Part shown: in pieces, positions 12,960 through 23,254 of the stretch | How the letters are laid out: each line of letters begins with the position of its first letter | How positions within the stretch are numbered: the stretch's first letter is position 1 | From: Macrosoma leucophasiata | Taxonomy: Eukaryota; Arthropoda; Insecta; Lepidoptera; Hedylidae | Assembly (NCBI GenBank): GCA_036365455.1 | Contig: JAWQUS010000007.1 | Span: 15,392,001-15,456,000, forward strand | Reading direction: 5' to 3' | Length of the DNA stretch: 64,000 bases | Notes under the pieces: model-generated | Told to the model about the DNA's origin: nothing | Seen by the model: only the letters and a program-made list of their open reading frames with translations | Database searches by the model: none | Position numbers and translations under genes: made by a program

Positions 12960-13204
12960 CATGCTGTACCGGCAAACATCGTATTGCCGCAGAATGAAAT
13001 AATGTGTCAAATATACGAATTATTTGTTTGGGAAAATGTGATTGTGGTTTTTAATATTTCCCTTCAATTTCTTCATATTTTCTTACCTTATAAACCTTCC
13101 CTGGACTGCCAAAAATAATTCAAAACTAAAATTAGCCAAATCGGTCCAGCTGTTCTCGAGTTAATAGCGAGACTAACGAACAGCAATTGATTTTTATATA
13201 TAGA
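12960..13204 (-). mobile_element. Short non-autonomous Helitron, decayed 3' end
   Basis: On the minus strand it starts TCTATATATAAAAATCAATT, passes through the GAACAGCTGGACCGATTTGG region and ends GTTTGCCGGTACAGCATG. Intact relatives at 40,526-40,743 and 40,750-40,870 end GCCGGGTCAGCTAG. The terminal CTAG has become CATG. It is 5'-TC ended with no terminal inverted repeat, as expected for Helitrons. Confidence 0.65.
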
Positions 13205-13631
13205 AGATTATGATAGGTCAAATAACAAAAAAAAGTGAGATGTTAATAACATTTGATACATCATCATCCATGATAATATCTAAGAACACTACTGTGACTA
13301 GGTACAGTAGTGTTTTTGAATGGGAAAAAGGGGTTTTGGAATGGTCATATATGGTCATTACAATTTTACCGTTTGTGTGGTAAAAGAAAATATTTGTTTT
13401 AACTATTTTCCTCGCATTTTTAAGTGTTTTCTCTCCATAAAAAAAATGTGCCAAATTGCTTCAACCGTTTCACGCTTAGCAATACATTAAGCAATTTATT
13501 ATTTTAATACAGAACATTTAAATGGTACTTTTCTTATTAAGAAAACTCCGTAAAATAAAGTTGGAATTTATCTACATTTTGAACTACAGATGTAAATATA
13601 ATGTAAATATATCTTTTAAGAAAATTAGGAT

Positions 13632-14545
13632 GCTATAACCGACCATGATATCGCTAGTCGTAAATCTAGATGACCACTTCAGAGTACTTCACAACATATT
13701 AAGTTCAAATAAATGTTAGTAAAATGAGCAGGATTTGCATTTATTACATGAATGTACTTATTTTACTGCCTTTTTATATCACGACAATAAACCGTACAAG
13801 GAAATTAGACTATAGAGTTAATGTGTTATCTGAACCAAACTTGGGAAACTCCAAAGTAGGCCATGTATCGTATTAAAGGGGCTCTTCTCTGTATTCATAG
13901 CGAATGTGGGACAGCAAGCAAGTCAAGATGGAGGGTATAAAAATGAGTTAAGTGATAGTTAACGACGTCGGTTGTCCGGTCTACGATATGATAACTTTCC
14001 TGTAAGCATAATATTTAATTTACAGAATAACACAACATCGTTATTCCTTGTACTTTACTGCAAATAGTTAATAGATAAGTCACATTTTATCAATAACTTA
14101 ATCGAATATCGAAAAAGCTTGTATTAATCTTATTCCGTCTTTCCATTTCTTCCACATGTACCGAAAAGAATATTATTCTACTAAGGTACCGATTAAAATA
14201 ATCTGGGCTAAACCCAGGTTACGGGAAAGGGTTTTAGAATGTAATAAAATTAGAAAAGACAAATTTAACGTCTTTGATCTTGAATCAAACGTATATAAAA
14301 ACAGTAGTCGGAAATTTATTATACAATTGACAAGTGAAATCAAAGCGCGTAAAATGTAACGAGCAAGAGAATGCGATCGTAAAGAAATTTTAACTTAACC
14401 TAAAATGATGTTATGTATACCCTTTTCATACTCGTGTTTATAACTCAACCCAAATGAACGCGTAAAACATGAAATCTGTTCGCTCCACATTAATTGGTAA
14501 TTATATCCTGAATTCCGTAAAGTAATATTTGCATCGTGTATAATG
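13632..14545 (-). repeat. Right arm of the 0.92 kb inverted duplication
   Basis: This is the reverse-complement partner of 10,471-11,397, separated by about 2.2 kb. It holds a 67-codon ORF at 14,156-14,359 with no recognised domain. The matching left-arm region is interrupted by stops, so the ORF is not taken as a gene. Confidence 0.88.
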
Positions 14546-14933
14546 TTGGACTTGATTTTACAACTCTGCAATTTTTGTTTTGTTGAAAATATTTGTAGTA
14601 TTTTGATAAAGTAATTGTAATATTTAGAAGACCGACAGATAAACAGACGTTACGAATCTATAAAAAATCTACCTTTACCATATGGCTAAAAATAACTCTT
14701 TAAATTTTGAAAAAAATAGATTCAACAATTCTAAGCTTATTTAATTTCTGAATCAAGTACAGAAATCAGACTTTATCATTCTAGATATCAATAATTATTT
14801 TGCAAAACTCTGCTAATGGCCGGTCTGGTAGGATTAATTGACGAACCGATTTTTCTTTTCTTCTATGAAGGAATTGAAAAATTTGATGATTTTGGTACAT
14901 ATCGGTTAAATTTTATTATTAAACTAGCTGACC

Positions 14934-15440
14934 CGGCAAACTTTGTTCCGCCTTAATGGCAATGAATAAGCGGAAAAAATACAAAAAAAAATAAATACCT
15001 ACATTAATCATTCATAATTATTTCTGTATTTTAGTACATAGGTTGCTCTTCATTTAAGTACCTTGTGATACACGACATTTTTTGTTTTATTATCAGGCGC
15101 AAAAACAAACAACGCAGATGGTCTTCCGACCCGTGAACATGCCACGTATAATTGACCATGGGAAAAACATGAATGTTCTAGATTTAAACCACAAACTTTT
15201 AAGGATTGGCCTTGTGATTTGTTGATGGTCATGGCAAATGCAAGACGTATCGGAAATTGAAGTCTTTTAAATTCAAACGGCATATCGGTTGGGATCATTT
15301 GCTGTCGAACGGGATAAAAAGTATCCTATGTCCTTCTCCTGGCTCTAAACTACCTCCCTGCCAATTTTCAACTAAATCGGTTCAGCCGTTCTTGAGTTAT
15401 AAGTGAAGTAACTAACACGACTTTCTTTTATATATATAGA
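14934..15440 (-). mobile_element. Helitron with helicase C-terminal remnant
   Basis: On the minus strand it begins TCTATATATATAAAAGAAAG and ends GCCGGGTCAGCTAG, flanked by A and T. The host LINE tail at 36,322-36,323 shows the empty AT site with no duplication, which is the Helitron insertion rule. The element is 507 bp and contains the C-terminal end of the Rep/helicase ORF, so it is an internally deleted derivative of an autonomous copy. Confidence 0.9.
15050..15310 (-). pseudogene. Helitron Rep/helicase, C-terminal fragment
   Basis: The fragment encodes about 87 residues that match the end of the PIF1-like SF1 helicase of Helitron transposases. Seen in order: FPIRLAFAMTINKSQGQSL (helicase motif V region), FSHGQLYVACSRVG (motif VI, with the conserved Arg), then a short basic C-terminus ending at 15,050. 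The autonomous protein normally exceeds 1,000 residues and starts with a HUH-type Rep nuclease. The Walker A/B motifs and Rep domain are missing, so no activity is expected. The frame stays open upstream to about 15,310 and then meets non-coding Helitron sequence. Confidence 0.88.
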
Positions 15441-15891
15441 TTGGTATATTGGATTATTATTATAAGTCATTCACTATAGGTAGCTTATAACCTGACAATG
15501 CAAAAGTGACCTTGTAGACCAATTTGAAATAAATGATTTGAATTTTGAATTTCAAAAGGATGTTAAGTGACGATTTAATCCTACGACATCTATGGAGATC
15601 AATATGCGAGAGATGGATGTGAAATGTTACAATAACTTTAACAAATATCGTGGTGCAACCCAGTCTAATATTATGATCTGTTAATTATTGTCTCATTGGC
15701 CTATCATCTAAATCCTCAGTAATAATACTACGTATAGAATGGACACTTCGACGTCCCGCCCGATTTCCCCGCATCATCCAACCTCCTCCCCTCTTATGGG
15801 CGACGGTTGGTATTTTCTACGTGCTACGCACACAGGTGCACGTGTAGATACACGTCACTGATTGATGTCTGTGTAATAGAGACCAAATTAA

Positions 15892-15951
15892 GCGTTTGTA
15901 TGGAAAATTGGCGGAGTGTCATAACATAAGTCTAAAATTCCATACAAACGC
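15892..15951. repeat. 14-bp inverted repeat
   Basis: GCGTTTGTATGGAA at 15,892-15,905 is the exact complement of 15,938-15,951, with a 32-nt loop. It may be a small MITE remnant. No target duplication was identified. Confidence 0.6.
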
Positions 15952-16687
15952 AATTTTTTTTTTTCGATTGTAAATTCAAAAGCATAAATTCTGTCGCTTA
16001 GTTGAGGAGGTAGTTCTGTTCTAATACCAGAAGCGGACTAGCGGACACTTCTGTCAGCGAATTCGATTCGCACTTGGCTGATGAAAAACCTAATAAAGAA
16101 CGACGGAACCCTACAATCCGCGTGGCCCGACACGCACTTGACCAGTTTTATGTATAAAGAAGATGTTGAAAATGAGTTTTCCAAAAAAAAATTTCTCAAA
16201 GTCAATCGTTTGAAGGATAGTCATACATTATTATTATTTTTACAAAAAACTAACTTTGAACTTTTGACTGAACTTGAACAGTTTTTTCAATTCACTCGAC
16301 TTAGCGTAATTAATTCTGATATCGTTTGAATGTATAAATTACGTTCAAAATAGACGTAGAAATAAAATAATATTGAATAACCGACCGAAACGCTAGTAAG
16401 AAATAATTTATTGTTAAGGCTACATCTATAGTTTTGATAAATAAACATCTTTCAATTTGTTTTGGCTAAACCGAGCCCAGACTGTTGGCATTAATATTTT
16501 CTTAAAGAAATGCTTGTATCACTTGGCTTGGGGCATTGTCGTCATGTCTTCAAATGATTGCCCGTAGCGGAATATTATTCCTTATTTTGTTGAATGCTTT
16601 ATATTCAATCTGGGATATTACGCTTCTTTCATTTTTAAGATATAGTCTTCTGTAGTTATGTATTTTCACGCTAAGTCCATAAAGGTT

Positions 16688-16895
16688 TAACTGCCTCGGT
16701 AGCCTAGTGGTAGCAGGCCACTACTACTACGCTGAGATCCTGGGTTCGATGCCCGGGTAAGGGGTTATCAGAGATAATGGTGTAATGCCCTTTATCTCTG
16801 GTTCTATTAGGATTTTTCCATTTTCTGGAAATTTCCCAGTGCATTTACCTCTGCCTACCCCTTCGAGAATTACAGGCGTGTAGTTACGTTCCATA
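16688..16895 (+). repeat. tRNA-derived SINE, second family (internally deleted)
   Basis: Box A TAGCCTAGTGG is at 16,699-16,709 and box B GGTTCGATGCC at 16,742-16,752. The body has GTAATGCCCTTTATCTCTGG and the tail CTCTGCCTACCCCTTCGAG..GTGTAGTTACGTT. Copies at 39,455-39,765 and 40,208-40,512 carry roughly 100 extra bases before the tail. A tRNA gene is excluded because the head does not fold to a full cloverleaf and is attached to a repeated body. Confidence 0.75.
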
Positions 16896-17420
16896 AAGGT
16901 ATGGAGTGGCTTCTTGTCAACTTTCCTTGCCTTTCGTCATTCCCCATCTTCACACTGGTTGTGATTATTTTTTTGACAGTCACACTCTTTTGTTTTAAAA
17001 TTCAATGCTCTATGCAAATTAGACTTATTAGGTACCTTCTAAGTTATTAATTAAGAACGTTCAAATGCACGAACGATTTGTGAAAGATTGGTGCCACATC
17101 TATGTTAGAACCTTGAGATTCAACGTGGTTTTCTATTTTATCCTAATATGGTGAAATAACTATTCAGAAACAAAACGTTGCGTTTTAAATGAAGAGAGAA
17201 TAAGAATTTTATGACTTTATCAAGTAATTTTTGTTTGCCAGTGTCTAATACTATATTTTACAAACATTGCCCAAAGGCAGAATTTAACAAAGTTTATCTC
17301 GAAGAAGGAAAGCAAATTAGCAAAACAAATTACTATGAATATTAAGTTATGTTACGCGCCTAGACGCGACACTGACGTAAAACGGCAGCCTCCGTAATCA
17401 GCGTATCCACGTTTGTTGGT

Positions 17421-18155
17421 GATTATTTTTCCGACCCAAATATCGACCAATAGAATTGCACCATTCGACGTCACGTGGTACAACCTACATGGTATTATAC
17501 TGATTATTTTTCCGACCCAAATATCGACCAATAGAATTGCACCATTCGACGTCACGTGGTACAACCTACATGGTATTATACTGATAATTTTTTGATTATT
17601 TTCTCTGGTAGTTACTATATATAAAAAATAAAACATGATCCAGTCAAATTAACCACACGTCAAACTGACAGGTTGAATTCAATTGTGAAAATTGGAGATT
17701 TTGCATGAAAATGAGTCGATTTGGAGTTTGTTCTCTGTCCACCATCGATAAAAAAGTCAAAGGAAATGTTCCCATTAATACGGAGAAGGCAAAAAAAACA
17801 GTTTGGAACCAATTTACTACTTTTTGTACTGAGAGGGAATACACATTGAGTGCTGAAACGAGTGAAGCGCAATTGGCAAACATTATGAAAGATTACGCTT
17901 ACAATATGAAGAAAATGGATGGAGAAGACTATAAGGAAGGTACAATAAAAACAATGTGGAATCAGACTGCCACCATTACCGATAACTCTGACTTGAAGAA
18001 AACATGCACCAATGTACACAATTGTATTTTTAATTGCACTAACCTGAATCTTAATTAAATGTTGTTTTATTCATTATGAAATTCTTATTTGTTAACTGTT
18101 CATTTCATCTCATGGTGCAATTCTATTGGCCGACATTTGGGTCGGAAAAATAATC
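17421..18155. mobile_element. TIR element carrying a short ORF
   Basis: The left end 17,421-17,463 (GATTATTTTTCCGACCCAAA onward) and right end 18,113-18,155 are inverted copies of about 43 bp with two or three mismatches. The left terminus is duplicated in tandem: an 81-bp unit at 17,421-17,501 repeats at 17,502-17,582. An intact 117-codon ORF lies between the ends. No clear target-site duplication was found, so the outer limits may be off by a few bases. The superfamily is not determined. Confidence 0.72.
17705..18058 (+). CDS. Small ORF with putative Crypton-like core-binding domain
   Basis: The intact ORF encodes 117 aa and starts at the first ATG after the left terminus. Residues 25-39 (NTEKAKKTVWNQF) and 53-85 (SEAQLANIMKDYAYNMKKMD and following) resemble the helical N-terminal core-binding region of Crypton-type tyrosine recombinases and the related ZMYM/QRICH1/KCTD1 domains. 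In those proteins a pattern like N-T-x-x-(8)-W-x-x-F is followed by a KxDGxxYxxxTL segment. The catalytic Arg/His/Arg/Tyr half of a recombinase is absent, because the ORF ends about 30 residues later. It could be a DNA-binding remnant, a repressor-like product or a captured exon. The family assignment is by memory of motif spacing and is moderate at best. The ORF sits wholly between inverted termini. Confidence 0.5.
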   Translation: MKMSRFGVCSLSTIDKKVKGNVPINTEKAKKTVWNQFTTFCTEREYTLSAETSEAQLANIMKDYAYNMKKMDGEDYKEGTIKTMWNQTATITDNSDLKKTCTNVHNCIFNCTNLNLN

Positions 18156-18338
18156 CCCCGAATACCACAAGAGCTTCAAAATTATCTGGCATTTCCAGGT
18201 ATTATAAGTGATTATTTGGCAATATTGCAGTTCGTACGAGTAATAAGACCAGTACAACAGTCATGTTCAGATGTACGTGTTAGTAAGTATAATAAATAGA
18301 CTCCAGCTTCAGCTGGAATAAACATATAACAGCAATTA

Positions 18339-18889
18339 GTCAAAACGTCACAGCTTCGCTGCGGTCTCTCTATAGATTTAAAAACTTTTTACCAACTAGC
18401 ACTAAAATACTACTGATTCAGTCTCTTGTGTTGCCCATCATCGATTATGCTGATGTTTGCTTTCCGGATCTTTCCCAGGATCTTCTTAGTAAATTGGATC
18501 GAATTTTAAATAACTGCATTCGCTTTATTTACGGACTTCGTAAATACGACCACATTTCGTCTTTTCGTTCTAAGCTTAAGTGGCTTCCTATCCGGCAGCG
18601 ACGGTCCGTCAGGATACTCTGCTTATTATTCTCCATATTAAACGATCCTAGTTCTCCTGATTATCTTAAACTCAATTTTAATTTTCTGGGCGCTTCTCAT
18701 AGTCTTAATCTCCGTTCGTCGGAATCTCTATCTCTTCAAATTCCTTCTCACAGAACTGGTTTCATGGCCAACTCTTTCACAGTTTCGGCAATAAAGCTCT
18801 GGAATTCGCTACCCGTGGACATAAAAAAATCATCCAGTAGATTCTCATTTAAAAGAAAGCTCCGTGATTATTATCTCAAAATGCTTTGA
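18339..18889 (+). pseudogene. LINE reverse transcriptase, C-terminal fragment
   Basis: The frame is open from about 18,339 (TASLRSLYRFKNFLPTSTK) through the ORF at 18,428-18,889. The FLPTSTKILLIQSLVLPIID segment, IRFIYGLRKYDHIS and KLKWLPIRQRR are the region after the polymerase domain of Jockey/CR1-group non-LTR retrotransposons. The SFTVSAIKLWNSLP block is the usual last conserved motif. The endonuclease and polymerase core are missing, so it is a typical 5'-truncated copy. The open frame suggests a fairly young insertion. Confidence 0.88.
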
Positions 18890-19285
18890 GTTATTTTCTA
18901 TAAAGGTTTGAATTTGATATTTCATTCTTACGTTGGTTTCATAATCAGACATATATATGTATATATATATATATATAAATATATATATAGATATGTGTAT
19001 AATATTATTTGTATTGTATATATAAGTAATATATATATATATTTTTTGATGTAGTTATATATTTAATTATATCATTAATAAGTATGTGTTATCCTGTAAC
19101 TCCATAATATTACTCCCATTGCTCTGTAAATTACTTTCAAAATGACTATTATGGCTTTTTGTCTATTCTTTACGATTTTCTAAATGCACTACCATTCTTT
19201 GTTTTCCACACAACCCTTAGGTTGACTGGTAGAGAATGCTTTCTAGCATTAAGTCCGCCTCATGTACTTTGTTTGTGCAGAAAGT

Positions 19286-19316
<31 letters not shown>
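18890..19316 (+). repeat. 3' UTR and (AAAT)n tail of the LINE
   Basis: After the stop come TA-rich microsatellite (about 18,950-19,045), a TTGACTGGTAGAGAATGC..GCATTAAGTCCGCC block with hairpin potential, and a terminal (AAAT)n at 19,288-19,316. This is the normal 3' structure of these LINEs. Confidence 0.8.
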
Positions 19317-19322
<6 letters not shown>

Positions 19323-19488
19323 TGTAAAAGTTATGAAGTCACCTTTCCACCATTAAACGCGAGCGGAATAGATAATGTTTTATGATAGGAATCTTCTACT
19401 TATTATCTGTTTTTCGTCTAGATTTTTTTTATATAAGTAAAGTGGCAAGCAAGCATGCAGCTCACATTGATGATAAGTGATGACTGTA

Positions 19489-19925
19489 TTTTTACGGATT
19501 TATCTCGCGTATATTAAACTAAAATGATTTTTAAAATCAACCCGACGTTTCGGTCGCTTTTCAGCTTCCGTGGTCCCGGGCAGACTGAGGTGACATTTGT
19601 CTGACAGAAGTTTGAAAAATTATATGTAGCTACCTCCATCGATTTCGTAAACGCCTTGCGTAGCGATCAGGATTAACACAATAATTACTTATGGTATCTT
19701 GAGGTCTTGCAGACTGCTGCGGCTGGGATTTAATCTTGCTAAGTATGGGATCCCATGATGTTGATAATCGCCATCCATCTTCTCTATTGAAATTTGGGTG
19801 TTTTTTAATTTCAATAGCCTCGCGTACCATTATCGCGTATCATTTTAGTTTAATATACGCGAGATAAATCCGTAAAAATAGTTTTATTTCAATGAGTGTA
19901 GCTCGCGAAAACCTAAGAACATATC
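19489..19925 (-). mobile_element. Penelope-like element, 5' truncated, inverted termini
   Basis: It is flanked by exact 14-bp target duplications at 19,475-19,488 and 19,926-19,939. On the minus strand the 3' UTR ends ..TTTAGTTTAATATACGCGAG..GTAAAAATA. At the 5' side, just before the truncated ORF, the same terminal segment appears inverted (19,842-19,925) and continues into TTTTCGCGAGCTACACTC sequence. Penelope-like elements are known for such terminal repeats in direct or inverted order. Related copies are at 29,798-30,540 and 58,731-59,224. Confidence 0.9.
19630..19830 (-). pseudogene. Penelope-like ORF, C-terminal end
   Basis: It encodes 66 residues: the REAIEIKKHPNFNREDGWRL motif, then a basic C-terminus ending RRLRNRWR. 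This is the tail of the GIY-YIG endonuclease domain of Penelope-like retroelements. The GIY-YIG core and the reverse transcriptase are missing. It is nearly identical to the copies at 29,974 and 58,731. Confidence 0.88.
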
Positions 19926-19975
19926 AAGTGATGACTGTAGCCTATAGATATCTACGTTATGTGTCTGTGATTGTC

Positions 19976-22340
19976 TCAGTCGATATAATATTTGAAGTGC
20001 ACGGATTCATTGTATGAAATAAAATCGCGAACATAGATCACGAAGTTTTAATTAGTTTCTTTAAAATTATGAAATTTCTGTATCTTATGTTCTTACTGTA
20101 AGTTACGAGAAGTGGGTAAGTACAATACACTGGTGTGTAAAATGGATATCCATATTTTTTATTGTTTCAATAAACTAAATGTCATATAATTACATACAAA
20201 AAAAATACGCTTACACTCACAGCTCCACATTAGGTATTATAATAAACCTGTGTCGTTAATGCCGTTGTACACATACAACACATACACAATCACCCAGACT
20301 CGAATCAGATATCTGTAGGCCATACAAATATTTGTACCCATCGAATCAAACGGTGGTTTCACACCGCTGGACTAACCGGGGGTCGTCTGATATATTCTGA
20401 CATTTTATTTTTATAATTCATTTTTCTTACTACAGTACTGCAATTTCTTCACATTGTTTAATAAAAGTTACGTTCATGTAACGTAATAACGTATGTAATA
20501 TTTAACAGGTTTGCACCATGAAAAACTACTGAGAGCGAGTATATTCGTTAGGTAATGTTGACCATAAACATGCTTGCACGATCCAGCCCGACTCCCCACT
20601 GATCTTTGCTGATATATTTAAGCGCCACGAATTATATGGAAGCTTGTTTACATTTTAATGAAACGGGTGGGCTTGTAAATTCTCTGTTTATACTCGCAAT
20701 CGCAACGCAGCCCACAATTCTCCTCAGTAAGTCGTGTACTTTATATAAAATTAAAATTTGCTTTAATGCTGAAACGTCATGCGAATAAACTTCTGATTAC
20801 ATTAAATAGACTTCCATGTGAAGTGTATCAACACGATTTATATCTACATACCATAAACGATTATTGACGGCAAATATCGTAGTATGTATAGATTAATATT
20901 TAATTTCCTTAACATTTTTTACCTAAATTACCGCTGTCTGAGAGTCGATTTAGAAAATGGAGTCTTCGAAGCTGAAGAGTGACGATCAACCTCTTCAATA
21001 ATCCGTAAAAACTTCGTAAAAATGCAATTAAATGGAGCTTACAAAGAAGGGGTATTCTTAATCACTAAGATAAATTTTCTGCGCACATAATTTATATCAG
21101 CAAACCAGGCCGTGGGTCGACGAGACCATGAGGCAATTTACAAACTCGAAAATCGCGGAAGTTCGTTAATTATTCGACGGGAGCGAGCTCGGGCGCCCCG
21201 GGACTCACGTTTATTGACAATTAAGACAAGGCTCAACCGCTTCACGCGCCTTATTGCTCTCGCGGTCGCCACTAGCCCCTAAGCTGGATTTCAGATATTC
21301 AATAAAATGCTTTGATCCCCACAGCCTTACTTACGCTGCTCGTGGGTCGGAGCGTTATTCAATGTTTGTATAGAATCAGAAAAATATTAAATGCGTTAAA
21401 TGAAATTTTATTATAGTTATAGGATAAATAAATAAACGGTTCAGCAGTGTTTACCAATGGATTACAAACATCTGTAAAGTTATCTTTATTTGTTAATATG
21501 TCAAGCACTATCGTGGTATTCAGTTGAAAAATCCCCCCGTTTCGTGCAAGAAACATGACATGCGCTCGTATACTACATTATTAAAAAGGCAGCAAAAGAC
21601 TCAGATGGCGCCAGAGACTCGGACCGGGCAATTAAGACAAACCAAATTTAAGAGAGTTGTAACTCATTCTAACCGCAAAATAAAAGGGCTGTTATTACCG
21701 CCATGAAATTTTCAAATTTAATTATTAAGTTTTTTGATGGTCATGATAATAAATATTATGTGTAATATATGTAACATATTACATGCAAACAAACATAACA
21801 CAGTTAATTTTTAATTTGATGATTCAATAGTGTTTCTGAAAGACAATAAAGGAGATGAATGCGGTTCATACATAACAAAGATGATTATACTATTAAATGT
21901 GAATAAAACTAACATGCTCATACGCTGTGCTCATGTAATTTGCTCAGAAGGAATTACAGTATTATTAATAGCTGCTTCACAGTTTTAGTATATAGATGAA
22001 AATGTAAACCTGGGCTGTATTTTCAACGGGGATATTATTTAGTAGCTACAACGCTTAATATACATAATGCATGATAATATCAATGATATTATTGGTAATG
22101 TTATATTCATAGATATTATAAATAATAATGTGTCATAATATTATGATGTGGGTGTGTGACATTATCATATTTATTAGTCGTTCATTTAAAATATGGAAGA
22201 AAATCCAAAAAGTGTATGTGTGTGAGAGAGAGAGATAAAAAAGTATAGCAAGGTGTCCGATTTGTGTTGGTATTTGAGAACTACTGAGTTCACTTATGCC
22301 AATTGGTCTTGAGTTGCATTTAAATTACGACTAGCCGAAA
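19976..22340. other. Mostly unique sequence with a GC-richer patch
   Basis: No gene is recognised. The interval at about 21,080-21,350 is distinctly richer in GC than its surroundings and free of repeats found elsewhere here. It includes GGGAGCGAGCTCGGGCGCCC and a GTTTATTGACAATTAAGAC motif. It could be a conserved non-coding or regulatory element, but the sequence alone does not prove it. Confidence 0.4.
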
Positions 22341-22344
22341 ACAT

Positions 22345-22590
22345 ACAGGGTCACCACTAGTAAAATGTTGTTAGAAGTAAAGAGTGTAGACATCACGGCA
22401 TTACCTAATCCATCTGCCGCCAAATGGCAATGTCCAGCACTAACGTTTCCCGCTTAGATAGTAATTTATTACTGAAACATAACAATTAAAGTCTCAGCAA
22501 CGCATCTGCATTTTAACCTCTCTGGTTTATCCGTAGATGTCTACAGGCTACAGTCATCACTTATCATCCATGTTAATGTACGCCAAAAAA
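22345..22590 (+). repeat. Degraded GGTGGTAGAG-family SINE
   Basis: Ordered eroded blocks are present: CCAAATGGCAATGTCCAGCAC, GTCTCAGCAACGCATCTGCA and GTCTACAGGCTACAGTCATC. The copy is older than its neighbour at 22,975. Confidence 0.55.
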
Positions 22591-22974
22591 TACAAAGTTC
22601 TTTTTCGAAATAACTACAAATATTACAAATCTTTAAGCTTTGTATGAGTATTTCTACGTGAATTTTCCAAATTAAAAATCATGTAGTTAATATTTACAAC
22701 GTCAAACTCAGCTCCGTAGCTCTTTGTGAAGACACACATTACCTGCGCCACAGATTATTATGTGTACCTATAGTGGAAGTGTATTAGACCTTAACGAGGG
22801 TCGCCTATGTCGTAACTAAAGCAGTGTACGGTATACAAATTTACAAAGGGCGGGCAATTCTTGCTTCGAGTCACGTACTGCGATAATGTTAACATATCCT
22901 GTTAGTGTGACTGAACTAACTAATCATGATCTTGACTACTATCTATTTCATTAACAGATAGAAGAGAGCAGAAC

Positions 22975-23254
22975 ACTGCTGGTAGAGTTCCAGTGTAGGA
23001 GCTCGAGGGCGTAAGCACCACCGAATTACCTATTTTATCTGCCGCTAAATGGTAGTGTTCAGCATTATCGTGCCGCGGTTGGGTGGTAATGTATGGCCCC
23101 GTAATAATTATCACAAAGACAATAATTAACATCTCAGGGGTGGCAACGCATCGGCATTTTGACCTCTGATCTTTGTGTGAGTATATAGTATATAGGCTGC
23201 AGTCATCACTTAACATCAATGTAAACTGCATGCTTGTTTGTCACCTTCATTAAA
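22975..23254 (+). repeat. GGTGGTAGAG-family SINE, interrupted at its 3' end by mariner
   Basis: It begins ACTGCTGGTAGAGTTCCAG and proceeds to TGTAAACTGCATGCTTG and CACCTTCATTA. At that point the mariner terminus starts, and the expected poly(A) is displaced. Confidence 0.8.

Larger units (their letters stand above)
14838..15545 (+). repeat. LINE 3' tail split by a Helitron
   Basis: Left part 14,838-14,933 (GACGAACCGATTTTTCTTTT onward) and right part 15,441-15,545 (TTGGTATATT..GACAATGC..CCAATTTGAAATAAATGATT) align continuously with 36,243-36,420. At 36,243-36,420 there is no Helitron. Another tail fragment lies at 31,150-31,220. Confidence 0.8.
19431..19975 (-). repeat. GGTGGTAGAG-family SINE fragment split by a Penelope-like element
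   Basis: Left part 19,431-19,488 (AAGTGGCAAGCAAGCATGCAG onward) continues at 19,926-19,975 (AAGTGATGACTGTAGCCTAT). The duplicated 14 bp AAGTGATGACTGTA marks the insertion. Confidence 0.8.

Noticed and set aside
14156..14359. 67-codon ORF in the right arm of the inverted duplication
   Set aside because: The matching arm has stops, and no domain is recognised.
16690..16760. Possible tRNA gene
   Set aside because: It has a tRNA-like head, but it is fused to a repeated body and tail found in three other places.
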